A stretch of DNA of 64,000 nt from Inia geoffrensis (lineage: Eukaryota > Chordata > Mammalia > Artiodactyla > Iniidae). Below the pieces are notes generated by a model. It ran no database searches. It had not been told where the DNA came from and worked only from the letters and a program-made list of their open reading frames with translations. Each line of letters opens with the position of its first letter. Positions within the stretch are counted from its first letter, which is position 1. The DNA lies in assembly GCA_036417435.1 (NCBI GenBank), contig CM070901.1:3322001-3386000 (forward strand), in the 5' to 3' direction. Positions 22,501 through 34,067 of the stretch are shown piece after piece. Position numbers and translations under genes: made by a program.

Positions 22501-24924
22501 GTTAGACATTATTATGATTTAGAATTCTGCCTAAGACAGTGGTAACTTCAGACATACAACGGTGCCCTACCAGAATGGGGGACCATCTTATCTCCAGGAT
22601 CATTTGGTTATTAGAGGTGGAGGAAGGGGATACACAAACACAAATCAATATTTCCAACCCATGACAGTTTATGCCATGGGCCAAATCTTCCCAAACAATT
22701 CACGTTCTCTTAGACAAAGAAATACCTAGGAATGGCCACAATTCTTGAGGAACCCTTAGGAAATGCATTATACTAAGTTCCTAACAGTTAAAATCCTCTC
22801 TGGGAATGCGTAATGAAAAGCAGAGACCTCACTTTTTAACATACCTCTCAGACTTTACCTTAGGTTCAGAATAGACATGATTATAATGGAATTAAGGTCC
22901 AAGGTTTTTCTCTTATCCTTAATTCAAACCAATTTTGATAAAGGTGAGTGAATCATATATGATTTTGGCTTATTTCAGAAAATCAGCTTCAGAGTTACAG
23001 GTTACATCTAATAAGATTTTATTATTCCTGATCCTGTTCTACTCTCCTGATAAAGTTGACAGGTGGTAGGTTAATGTGTATATATATATGATGTGCCTCT
23101 AGATAATGTAAATGCAGATCATTTAGACATCTGGAATCAATTTAACAACCTTCTGAACTTTACGTAAATAGCCATTATCTGACTTAATGATTTTAGTGGT
23201 TTCGGATGCCAGGATTGTCAATGGTCCTGGCATAGGAAATTTGGATTGAGAAGATTACTTCCCTATGGACTATTTCTCTGGGGAGAGCAGTTTGAATCAA
23301 AGAGAAAAATACCAGGTCAAGCTCATTATCAAAACAACATAACGGTAAATGGCAGCCGTGGGAAATCTAAGAGAACTTCACTTATTTTCTAATGAAGGGA
23401 CCAATGTTACTGTTTAAAACCCACCCTCTCGCACTTATGCCTTTGTCTCGAGGTAAATATTTTAAGATGGATTATAAGTGATTTCTTTCTTTTAAAACTT
23501 ACTCTGTCCCTATTGCTGCCCTGAGTGATTTGGATAGTATAAGCAATTAGAAGGGTTAAGACAAGCTCTAATTTAATAAAAATAATACGCTGAGGTCTAA
23601 AGAAGATTTTATAGCACTCTTTCCAAACAGTGCAAGGAGAAATACAGCCTCACGTTTGATTACAGCCTAAGATTGTAGAAGGGTAACAAGCAGTCTTGAC
23701 TATTCCGTTCTGGGACAATTAAATGTCATTTAATCTCTATGCTTTAAAAAGATAGCCGGGAAGAAAAAGAACAATGAAAAAAAAAATAAGTCATTTAAAA
23801 TCTAAGATGGAATTTTGATTTTAGATAATGAATAAACATTAATTTACAATTTAGCTAATCCAAATAATTTGGGGGGGAGATAATAATGGGTCTCAACAAA
23901 TAGTGTTTCTTTCAGCCATCAGGGGTACCTATAAATGCAAAATTTGTAAATACTATTAGGCTTCTGAAAGAAAAATTACGGGAGCATAAATCTGTTGATT
24001 ACTAAACCCTTTATTTCACTTGGATCCTGTGCAAAATCTCTCCACATTATGGAGTATTTTTTTAAAAAAATTAGGGATCCTGTTACACCACCCTACTGTA
24101 ACACAGCTAATCACGTGCTGCAAAGTAAAAGTAACACTGATAATATATCCCTAGCTGCCAAAATTATTTAGATATCATCACTGACTGACCTTCTTTTCTC
24201 ATGCCAAATTATTTTCTTAATTAAATCTTCGATGATCTCTCAGAATGAAGTCCTAGAATCTTCTAGTCCATCTTCCAAAATAAGAATGCAAGTTATAACC
24301 TTCTTTTTCATCCCTCAAATACCGTCTTCCAGCTTTCAAAACACATTGCTGCCCGGGATTCTCAATCTAGCATGTTATAAGAGAAATGGACAATTTTATG
24401 CAGAAATAAACAGTTGGAACCTAGCTGAGAAAAGGAATGAGTAATGAACATGTCTTTTGAAAGTCTTCATTAATCTCTCAGGAATGTGCAATTCCATAGT
24501 CAGGAACTGCCTTTGGTTCAAACTACTCTTTTAATTTTATAGGTCATTAATATTTCCTCTAGGCAGATAGCACAGCATACTGCTAAAATCAGAGTGGATA
24601 AAAACCATACAGAATGGTTCGATTGGAAAAAGTATAAAATCATATATTATTCTGGGTTGTTTTTTTTTTTTTTACTTCTAAATTATTTGATATAGTTACT
24701 GGATTAGCTAAGATGGACTAAAAGAATCTGGATTTGCCTATACCCTGATAACAGAGTTCCTTTTCAGGTTCCAGAAAGCAGCCTTAAGAAGCTGATACAT
24801 TTGTTGCAAAATTAATATCTTAAAATGGGGAGAAATTCTTTCCTGCTTAACGACGTGCATTTCAGAACTAACATGCCAATAACATAAACAGCTTTATTCA
24901 AAATCAGCCTTTCTAATATAAGGT
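19561..24924. other. Long repeat-poor block without a gene
   Basis: 5.4 kb in which I could place no L1, SINE, LTR or exon. The open frames are 80 codons or shorter. A weak hint near 22130-22165 ('taagaatcactgctttaggg') resembles the end of a hAT transposon but is too short to call. Such a block may hold conserved non-coding DNA, but nothing in the sequence proves it. Confidence 0.5.
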
Positions 24925-24998
24925 AATAATAACCAGTATTACTGAACAGCACCTGTGTGGCAGTCAATATTTTATTATATATAGGCAGTCAATATTAT

Positions 24999-25065
<67 letters not shown>

Positions 25066-25205
25066 TTATGTACTTGGTGATTTCATATGCTCTATACATT
25101 ACTTTCAATATCTGGTAATTTAACATCAGAGGAAACTGAGGCTCAGAGAGGTTAGGTAACTTGAATAAAGGTCAGACTTTTTCCTTTAGACCTAACCCTG
25201 CCTGT
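24925..25205 (-). repeat. MIR: MIR SINE carrying an (AT)n(GT)n microsatellite
   Basis: Antisense MIR: 'cagcacctgtgtggcagtca' at the left and 'aggaaactgaggctcagaga' with 'ggttaggtaacttg' at the right. Between them lies a microsatellite. A 13-base word 'ggcagtcaatatt' is directly repeated at 24959-24971 and 24984-24996, next to the microsatellite. Confidence 0.75.
25002..25065. repeat. Compound (AT)24(GT)8 microsatellite
   Basis: Pure AT dinucleotides to 25049, then pure GT to 25065. Likely polymorphic in length. Confidence 0.97.
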
Positions 25206-25544
25206 TCTGTGTATTTGGCACAGGTGGTGGTGTGGCACTCATGGGCAGGTTCCAGGTGACCAGGGTCTAGGGACGTGGCAGACAGGATAGCCATTCTTAT
25301 CACTTAGCAAGACACTCACATTTGAGACATTTGTCAGAGAGTTCAACCACAAAATGACCCACTAGAGATACCTATAATGTCAAAGATGCAGTCTAAAAAT
25401 GGACCTATTCCTCATTTTGAAATGATCAAAGATTCAGTCTGGCTTTAAGAAAGAGCTGTGATTCATTTGATTCGTTTTCAGGTCCACAGTGAAGCACAGG
25501 GCTGAGCTGAAGAATGTTTTCAATGGAGATATGGGGTGAGCATT
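25206..25544. other. Unassigned sequence
   Basis: No gene or repeat recognised. Confidence 0.5.
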
Positions 25545-25732
25545 TCCTTCAAACATTCAGCCAGTGTTGACTGAGCACGTGCTTGCAGCAGGCACCGCTC
25601 AGGAGCCGTACAAGGAGACAAAGCCAGTTCCCTGCCCTTAGGGAGCTATGTCCTGGTGAGAGACACCAGTGTTCTCTCCACATAGGCACCTCCTTAGTAA
25701 ACCAATAAGCACTATAAAGAAGGTATAGCAGA
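25545..25732 (-). repeat. L2: L2 3'-end fragment
   Basis: Antisense L2: 'aacattcagccagtgttgac', 'gagcacgtgcttgcagcagg', 'cagttccctgcccttaggga', then 'aataagcactataaagaagg'. It is cut on the right by the L1 at 25733. Confidence 0.7.
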
Positions 25733-26035
25733 GTTCCCTGTGCTATACAGAAGGTCCTTGTTGGTTATCTACTTTAAATATAGCAGTGTGTGCATGTCAA
25801 TCCCGATCTCCCAATCTATCCCTCCTCCCCCTTTCCCCTTTGGTAACCATAAATTCTTTCTCTAAGTCTGTGATTCTGTTTCTGTTTTGTTTCTTATTTG
25901 AGTCTGTTTCTGAGTCTGTTTCTTATTTGATAAAAATAAGTTCATTTGTATCATATTTTTTATATTCTGCATATAAGCGACATCATATGATATTTGTCTT
26001 TCTCTGTCTGACTTCACTTAGTATGATCATCTCCA
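25733..26035 (-). mobile_element. L1: Inverted 5' part of a plus-strand L1
   Basis: Antisense L1 3'UTR sequence ('gagttccctgtgctatacag', 'cctttggtaaccataaattc', 'gatatttgtctttctctgtc'), immediately followed by sense L1 sequence at 26036. A small internal duplication of 'agtctgtttctgagtctg'-like units lies at 25900-25925. The left edge matches, in L1 coordinates, the beginning of the sense part, so nothing is lost or doubled at the inversion. Confidence 0.85.
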
Positions 26036-26200
26036 ACTCTGCTCGATATTCTGTAATAATCTCAATGGGAAAATAATTTGAAAAAAAATAGATAGAAATA
26101 TATGTATAACTGAGTCACTGTGCTGTACACCTGAAACTAATACAACCTTGTTAATCATCTATACTCCAATACAAAAGAAAATAAAAAGAAAAGAAATGAA
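26036..26200 (+). mobile_element. L1: Sense 3' end of the same L1
   Basis: Sense L1 3' end: 'aactctgctcgatattctgt', 'ctgtgctgtacacctgaaac', 'gttaatcatctatactccaa', then an A-rich tail. Together with 25733-26035 it forms one insertion with an inverted 5' part. The target duplication was not resolved. Confidence 0.88.
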
Positions 26201-28684
26201 ATGAAGTAAGAAAAGGAGAGGGAAAAAATGTAGAGCAGACAATATTATAAAGTATAAAGCGGGCTTTGCTACCCATCCATCCTCCCCCTTCCCGCTTTTA
26301 CCTTCAACCTAGTGATGCCTCGCTCTCCACTTTGCTGCCATGGGGACTTGACACTCTCTTTCCCCAAGGGAGAAGTATTGTGACAGAGCCAGAAAATAAG
26401 GCTGGCAGGAAACCCTAGGCTTTATGAAAAAAATAACAATCAAGGTTTAGGAGAGAAAGAACTGGAAAAACACTAAGTCATTTATTTTGCTCCAAATGGA
26501 GAAGAGAGTAAAGTAAAATTTAAAAACCTCTGAGGGCTTAGAGGAAAAGAATGGGAGTAGGAAGCAAGAAAGTCAGAAAGTCAGACTTTGATGAGGATCT
26601 CTTGAAAGAGCAAAGGCACCAGCCCCTGAAGGAATGAATGGTAGGATGCCAAGAGAGAGTAAGGAACTCAGAGAGAAGACTTTGCCTTTTCCCACATGGG
26701 ACCAGATACGTGGGGTAAGTTCCAGATAATCTTGAACCCCAAATGGTTCAGCAAATGGTCTTAAATGTCGGCATGCCAAATGCAGACAGATGGAACCTGA
26801 TCCAGCCCCTCTGGACTGTCACTGTGCTGAGTGCTCTTGGGTTGCACCCCAAAATTTCCTCTGCCTCTGAGAGCAGTGAGAAATGTTGGGGAGAGAAATT
26901 AGACTGAGGAGGACAGAGGACATGTGGGCTAACAGCAACGTGGCTGACCCAGTGGCTCCAGGAAGGAACAGAGGACTCTGGGGACCAGCACACCCAGCTT
27001 GTGGCCACCAGCGATGTCCCTCAGCAACACCCCGAGGCTCTGGGACACAATCTCCCCAAATTAGGTCCATCCAAGGGAGAAAGAGGCTTGTAGGAAAACC
27101 TGAAATAACTGGGTTTAAACTTGTATTTACTAAGTTTCCTCAAAGTCAACAATTATTATATTTTCTGATATGAATTAAGTAGAGTCTGCAAACAGAGATG
27201 TGGTTGAATTATAAAATTAAAGAAGTTTACAATTTTTATACCTAAATGATTCATTGGGTATATTGTTCATGTTACAAATATAATGCAGTGGGTGCCATCC
27301 CTGCACATAGTACTTTTATCATTAAAGTTTAGATAACAGAGTCAAAGCCCATTTATCAATGTTTATCCTTTGTTTTTAAACTTATCTCTTTTCACTGTCT
27401 TCTCTTATTTCACTGACAAAAATCAGTGTGAGTTATATTTTTATTTCAATACTAACTGTGTCAGAGAAATTGGCTTTCTAGATGGTTCATAACAATATTT
27501 AAAATTTTCCACTTAGGGAAAGTTTGATCACAGCTTTTTTTATATGAATGCATATAGTCTTTGAATGTTTTGACTAATAAAATATGTTCAACCCAATTTT
27601 TCTAATAGATCTAAAATGTTTCTCATTGTAAGAAAAAGGATATTTCAAGAGAATAAAGAGAAAATGCACACTTTATTTTCAGTGTCTTTTTGAGCTACCT
27701 ACTAACACCATGTGGAAATAAGATATTACTTATTAATAAAATATGTTATGCTTTGAAATAAAATCCTTTCACAGGTTTAAAACAAGCCTATGACTACAAG
27801 GGGGCAACTCATAAATCTACAGACATTCAGGCGAGGTTAACTGAGAAACACTCCAATAAAATTTCTACCACCGATCGCTTGTACAGCCCAACAGCCAAAA
27901 GAATAAAAGTGCTTTGGGGTTTATATCTTTTGGCTCAGTGGGTAACATATTCAGGTACTAAACAAAGAAATGTAACTGTGTTTTCTTAAAAAAGAGGCAT
28001 TGAGTCACTTTAGATTAATAAAAACAAAGAGGATTAACGGTGTTTTTAATCAGAAAGAATTCAGCTTTACCAGAATCTCTTTATTACAGAAAATTTAGAT
28101 CACTTCAGACAGAACCAAACATGATTAAAAAGAAGTCACTTCTTCACTTCATGGCTGTTTCACAATGTCTTGTACCAAACAAATAGGCAAGCACACACGT
28201 AACTAAAGTACATGTTTTCCCCAGGCCAAGTATCTCATTGCCAGTTTTAACAAATATTCGGTTTCAGTCATGATTTTCAGATCCTCTCCCTGCAGATGGT
28301 CCTGTGATGAAGGTTCTGTTTTGTGAAGTTGTTGGAAGGTGCAGCCCAACCCTAGGTACAGTGGCATCTCACTGCAGAACCAAATGCACAAAAGCCACTC
28401 TCAATCCAAATGCTTCATGTCTGTTAGGTGGAATTAGCTCTTTATGAAGTCAGATCACATTTTAGAGACTTACTGTTGAAAAAAACCCATGTCTTCCCCA
28501 TATTTGCTGTGTCCATCTTGCACGAATGCAAGGAATTTGTGTTTGGGGCAAAATAGAAGACTCTACATTCATTAGCAGAGTTTCTGAAATCTATTCAGAA
28601 TTCAGCAAATCAAAAATCAATTTTTGAGGATACTTTTGAGGATATCTGCAGAGTGAGAAAAATGAAAACCGTGTGGATAGCACT
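26201..28684. other. Unassigned sequence, locally GC-richer at 26570-27100
   Basis: 2.5 kb without a recognised repeat. The part 26570-27100 has a higher GC content and overlapping open frames on both strands (up to 96 codons), none with a domain. It could be an unrecognised old repeat or an untranslated exon; I cannot decide from sequence alone. Confidence 0.45.
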
Positions 28685-28810
28685 GGAAAAACAACCCGGA
28701 GTTCAAGCCTGCCTCTGTTACGAGCAGGCTGAGTGACTGTGGGTAAATCACCTCATCTCTCGGGGTGTCAGTTTCCTCATCCATAAAATCGGTGGTTTGA
28801 ACTGCCTGGT
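28685..28810 (+). repeat. MIR: MIR SINE
   Basis: Plus-strand MIR: 'ggagttcaagcctgcctctg', 'gagtgactgtgggtaaatca', 'tgtcagtttcctcatccata'. Confidence 0.8.
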
Positions 28811-29305
28811 CTTTTAGCCACTAGAATTCTAATGGCAGTGTGCTTTAAATTCCACCTTATTAATTTTGTACCATGATTTAAATCCATTTTTAAACCTAAA
28901 TATTTACCCTTTGCCCCTGCTTTGATAAGTAGACCTTTATTTTTATCAAAGACCATGATTAAAATATTGAAGATGACAGTACCCAAGGCATGTCACAAGA
29001 AACCTAACTAGGGTGACAGTGATTCAGAGCTGGACAAACTTTGGGAGTGGTTACTCAAAGCTACCTAGATAAGTTTATTATCATCCACTCAACAGTCACT
29101 CATTTTATCTGCAAGAATATCATGAGAAACCTATTAAATGCCTTTGAGACATCAGTATGCATTCTAACAGCTACGTTCAGTGTGCATTGTCAGAGCTCTG
29201 AAAGAGCTCTGAAGAAAACCCAGAGAGTTACCTTTTATTTGCCTCAGTGCTAGAATATAGTGGACAGGTGAGTTAGAGGTGCTGTATAGAAGAAAATGAG
29301 ATACC
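28811..29305. other. Unassigned sequence
   Basis: No gene or repeat recognised. Confidence 0.5.
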
Positions 29306-29309
29306 AACT

Positions 29310-29485
29310 CTTAGGTGTAAAATAAGCTACAAGGATATATTGTACAATGTGGGGAATATAGCAAATAGTATATTTTATAATAACTATACATGGAGTCTAA
29401 TCTTTAAAAATTGTGAATGACTGTACTGTACGCCTGTAATTTATATATTATATATTGACTATACCTCAATAAAAAGGAAAAAAAG
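29310..29485 (+). mobile_element. L1: L1 3' end, plus strand
   Basis: Sense L1 3' end of an older subfamily: 'acaatgtggggaatatagca', 'tttaaaaattgtgaatgact', 'tgtactgtacgcctgtaatt', 'gactatacctcaataaaaag', with an A-rich tail. Confidence 0.8.
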
Positions 29486-29536
29486 ATATTTGAGAGAGAT
29501 ATTCCACCACAGCCTCTCCCATCCCACTCCACCTGA

Positions 29537-29568
29537 AACACATACACACATACACATACACTCACACT
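29537..29568. repeat. (CA)-rich microsatellite
   Basis: Alternating ACAC/ATAC units such as 'acacatacacacatacacat'. Confidence 0.85.
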
Positions 29569-29587
29569 TCTGTTTATTCTTATTCTT

Positions 29588-30134
29588 TTTTTAAAATTGT
29601 TTTTATTTTTTAACCATTTTTTATTGAAGTATAGTTAATTTACAACATTGTGTTAGTTTCAGGTGTACAGCAAAGTGATTCAGTTATACACATGTATATT
29701 CTTTTTCAGATTATTTTCCATTATAGGTGATTACAAGATATTGAATATAGTTCCCTGTGCTATAGAGTAGATCCTTGCTGTTTATCCATCCTGTATATAA
29801 TAGCTTGCATCTGCTAATCCCAAACTCCCAATCCATCATTCCCCTACCAGCCTTCCCCCTTGGCAGACACAAATCTGTTCTCTATGTCTGTGAGTATATT
29901 TCTGTTTCATAGGTAGGTTCATTTGTGTTATATTTTAGATTCCACATATAGGTGATATCATTTGGTATTTGTCTTTGTCTGACTTACTTCACTTAGTATT
30001 ATAACCTCTAGATCCATCCATATTGCTGAAAATGGCATTATTTCATTCTTTTTATGGCTGAGTAATATTCCATTGTATATATGTACCACAGCTTTATCCA
30101 TTCACCTGTTGATGCACACTTAGGTTGCTTCCAC
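29588..30134 (-). mobile_element. L1: L1 3'-end insertion with 17-base target duplication
   Basis: Antisense L1 3' end of about 550 bases, from the T-rich tail through 'ttgaagtatagttaatttac' and 'gttccctgtgctatagagta' to 'gcacacttaggttgcttcca'. Flanked by 'tgtttattcttattctt' (29571-29587) and 'tgcttattcttattctt' (30135-30151), one mismatch. On the minus strand the nick site reads TT|AAGA, close to the L1 endonuclease consensus. Confidence 0.93.
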
Positions 30135-30151
30135 TGCTTATTCTTATTCTT

Positions 30152-31194
30152 AATGTGGAATAGGCACAGCCTAATTCAGTGAGTCAGTTTGTGGGGAGAT
30201 GAAATGATTGAGAGCAGATGATACTGTATCTTACACAGTGGACTCTGAGACTGTTCAGAACCAAGCAAAGTGGAAACCTGTCACTTTAGAGCATAATCAA
30301 GAGTGGAGACTCCTGAGGGCAAAGCCAGATCAGGCTTCCTAACGAGGTGAGAAATGACCAGAACCAGTGGCAGCATGATGATGTTCTTACTGCCAAGTGG
30401 GCAAGGTGAACTGAGGCTCAGATGCAGAGAGCTGCAAAACTTTCTCCACTCAACCAGAAGAGGACATTGATAAGCCCGCATATTTCCAAATGTTCTCATC
30501 ACACCTGTGATATCCATCTGATACAAGGTGTAACTCAGTGTGCATAAGCTGCAAAACTCAGTGAGGGATGATCAGGGGAGTAAGGGTGCCTGTCTCAGTA
30601 AAGAGTAACAATCTCTTGTCTATTACAGGACTTGAGGCAGTTTTCAGGCCTGGAACTCACTGACCAGATCAGAGGCCAGGTCCTCGGCCTGAAGTACCCT
30701 GCACCAGCCTGGTGAGTGTGTAGGTAACAATCACCCAGTCCGTCCCCAAAAGGCCTGTGACCATTTGCTCAGGTAAATATTCAGTGGGGAAAAGGGAGCA
30801 TCCAAATATGTCAAGGACAGGTGGGCACAGGACCAGAGTTGACATACCCTAACAGGGCCTGGAAGCAGTCACACTGTCCTACTAGAGTCAGAGCAAATGA
30901 GGGCTGCATCCTAAACCTGGGTCCAGGGACAGGTCCAGCTCACAGTGTGGGTATGAGGCCCATGGACTCACCTTCGGACATTTCCTTGATCTCGAATATA
31001 GAATTAGAGTAGACACACTTTATAGCTGGAAGAAATCCCACATTGGTTCCTTGGCCTGTAGGGGAATAGCTATTGTGAGAAGGAAGGCTAAATGTAAACA
31101 AACCTCTGAAACAGTCCCACTCTCCCGTCAAGATAGTAAATGCCAAACATGCTACTTTCTGGGAAATGGCAACAATTATTACCACTATTCAAGA
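30152..31194 (+). other. Unassigned, possibly the gag/protease-side part of a decayed ERV
   Basis: Lies directly upstream of a recognisable retroviral pol remnant and is similar in base composition (less AT-rich). No gag or protease motif could be established, so membership is inferred from position only. Confidence 0.3.
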
Positions 31195-32650
31195 CCTTTC
31201 AAGACCTAGGAATGTATGGGAGGTAGCTGCCAAAATATCTTCATTTATTTACCAACCTACAAAAGTCAGGTGGATCTTTGAGCTTGACAGTGGACTTCTA
31301 CAACCTGAGTAAGTTTATCTCAAGTACAGACCTTGCACCATATAAAATATCTTTGCTAGAGAAGAGGAGCAAGGCCCTATGCACATAACCTATGTGATCA
31401 TTAATTTAACAAAGGTAATCTTTTCCATCTTTATGGTGTGTATCCATCTGGGACAGAAAACAGTATACATATATCTTATATATTATGCTAATTCTTATGT
31501 CCACTGTCACAGTATAGTCCAAAGAGTCTGACCCTTTTGATATTCTTCAGAACGTGACATTGGTCCCCACTCTATCAATGGCATTATGTTAATTTGACCG
31601 GATGCACATGGAGGAACAAATACATTAGAAGAATTTTTAAGTCACATGATACTCAGAAGGTGGAGACAAAACCTACAAAGACTGAGGAGAATTGCACATC
31701 AGTGAAGGTCTTAGGGGTACAGTGGTCTTAAGCATGACAAGATAGGCTCTCCAAAATGAAGCAAGATTATTACGTGTAGCACCTCCCATCCAACTACTAG
31801 CACTTGGGAGTGCTACTCAATCCATACAACTCTAAATGACCCTAAAGGCTTTGAGTAGGGCTTAGAGCAGTAAATGGATCTATAGAAGGTCCTGTCTGCA
31901 GTACAACTGACCCTGCTACTGGAGCCATAAGACCTGGTAGACCTTATTATTTTGGAGAAAACTGCTCTGTAAAAATACATCAGGGAGGAATTTATGAAAA
32001 GTCCCAATTAGAGAGCCACATTGTAGATTCTCATGGTTCTTAGACAAAAGGATGCCTCCTTTTGGGAGATTGCTGCTCTAGGCACACACCTGAGTGTGGA
32101 ACACCAAATGATCATGTGACCAGAGATGTTCACCATGAGCTGGTTTCTGACAGATCCACAAATTCATAAGGTCTGGAAAATCCCACACAGTTGCATCTTA
32201 AGACAGATGTGGTACATTTGGGCTCAGAGGCACAAAAAAACAAAATAGAATGGCTCAGCTACTTGACTTCAGCTGCCTTGGTGCTAGCAGAGAGGCTCAT
32301 GAGCAAAATAGCTGTTTTGACAGTGAGGAAGGCTATTCATTGGCCCAACAGCATGGGCCCCCACTCACCAAGAATGATCTAGCAACTGCTGCTGTCCAGT
32401 GTTCAGCCTGGCAGCAACAGAACCAGTGCAGAGCCCTGATACCACATCACCCTCAAAGGGAACCAGTTACTTGGTAGCAGATGGATTGCATTGGACCTCT
32501 TCCACCCTGGAAGGGACAGCATTTTATCTTGGCTGGAACTGACACATATTCTAGGTATGGGCTGCCTTTTCTGCCTGCACAGCCTCAGCCAGCACTGCTT
32601 AGGGCTTAGAGACTGTTTGATTCATCAACATGATTTATGATCCCAAAGTG
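31195..32650 (+). pseudogene. Decayed endogenous retrovirus pol (RT, RNase H, integrase)
   Basis: Conceptual translation shows three pol landmarks in retroviral order. At 31257-31316 is an early reverse-transcriptase block 'LQKSGGSLSLTVDFYNLSKF'. At about 32100-32240 is the connection/RNase H side, in another frame. At 32250-32477 and 32478-32580 are an integrase zinc-binding-side remnant and the start of the catalytic core, 'QMDCIGPLPPWKGQHFILAG' followed by 'TDTYSRYG'. A TAG at 32475-32477 separates the last two. Other stops and frameshifts occur throughout, and the YxDD active-site motif of reverse transcriptase is not visible. No LTR was recognised at either end. The element is dead; its class (I or III) is not resolved. 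The minus-strand frame at 31813-32007 is antisense noise. Confidence 0.75.
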
Positions 32651-33541
32651 GTCTGGGTGTCTGATTAGAGAGGGAATTTCAGCATCAAAAGTGCTGTGAA
32701 AGTAGAAGTACTTTAAATTTACTTCTAGTTGTGCAATTTTGACATCCTGCTCTACATGTTTTTAATGCTGTGAATATACTTCTTTAGAGGTGAGACCTGC
32801 CATCATCTTTCTATGTGATATTTTCTCACCCTTGCAGCCTAACAATGAATTAGGGTAATTTCTTAGCTTGTTTGTCTGACAGCCAGAGATAGCGTTGACT
32901 TACTTTAAGTTTCTATGTCTTAAAACGACTTTTCACCAGCACCCTTACTCCACAAAGGTTTTGATTCAGAGCCACATCTTAAAGTTGCATTCTAAATCAT
33001 ATATTAAATCATTGCTGCAAATATTGAACCAAACAGAAGTGATGAGTTATACAGCATTATACCTGAGATCTCGCTGTGTGCTATCAAAGATGTTTTCCAA
33101 CTCTACAATAACCTGAAACCATAATGTGTTTGGATGCTCTAATTTCAGCAGAGTAAAGAACATAAATTTGTCACAACAGCTATCTATTTATTAATGATGT
33201 AGCAGTTTACTAACAAGCTAAACAAATGATTATGACATGAGTCACTGATTCTAAACCCATTGTTGTGGATGAAGGACAGAAATAGAATTTGAAAAATATA
33301 TTCCATGTTACAGTTTTATATTTTGAAAAAGATTAAAATCCAAACTTCAACAAAACTCAAGAGAAAATTATGTAAGATAAATTCTCAATGGGTACTACCT
33401 GGAAAAGTCATGAAGTTGGGCATGAAGGTTTTATATTTATTTGAAGGAGGTATAGCTTATAAATGATCAGAAACACTGGTACAAGCAGTACCAGTGTACA
33501 AGTAGAAGTACACTTTGCCCGTGAATGACTACACTGTGGAA
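32651..33541. other. Unassigned sequence downstream of the ERV remnant
   Basis: No LTR, env motif, gene or other repeat was recognised. Confidence 0.5.
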
Positions 33542-33551
33542 TCATATTCTT

Positions 33552-33618
33552 TTTTTTTTAATTGCAGTATAGTTAATTTACAATGTTGTGTTAATTTCAG
33601 GTGTACAGCAAAGTGATT

Positions 33619-33653
<35 letters not shown>

Positions 33654-34057
33654 GGGATTGTTTTCCATTATAGGTTATTACAAGATATTGAGTATAGTTC
33701 CCTGTGCTATACAGTAGGTCCTTGTTGGTTATTTATTTTATATATAGTAGTGTGTATCTGTTAATCCCAAACTCCTAATTTATCTCCCACCTTTTGTTTT
33801 CCCCTCTGGTTACCATAGTTTGTTTTATGTCTATAAATCTATGTATGTTTGTATATGAGTTCATTTGTATCATTGTTTTTAGATTCCACATATAAGTGAT
33901 ATATAATATTCGTCTTTGTCTGACTTACTTCACTTAGTATGACAATCTCTAGGTCCATCCATGTTGCTTCAAATGGCATTATTTCATTCTTTTTTATGAC
34001 TAATATCCCATTGTGCATATATATATATATATATAAAATACACATACCACATCTTTT
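33552..34057 (-). mobile_element. L1: L1 3'-end insertion with target duplication
   Basis: Antisense L1 3' end: 'attgcagtatagttaattta', a (TA)n expansion at 33617-33655, 'gttccctgtgctatacagta', 'tctaggtccatccatgttgc' and a second TA expansion at 34015-34036. Flanked by a perfect 10-base 'tcatattctt' at 33542-33551 and 34058-34067. Confidence 0.92.
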
Positions 34058-34067
34058 TCATATTCTT

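Noticed and set aside
26570..27100. CpG island or promoter
   Set aside because: GC is raised, but CpG dinucleotides are few and no core promoter elements stand out.
31813..32007. 64-codon minus-strand frame
   Set aside because: Antisense to the retroviral pol remnant; no features of its own.
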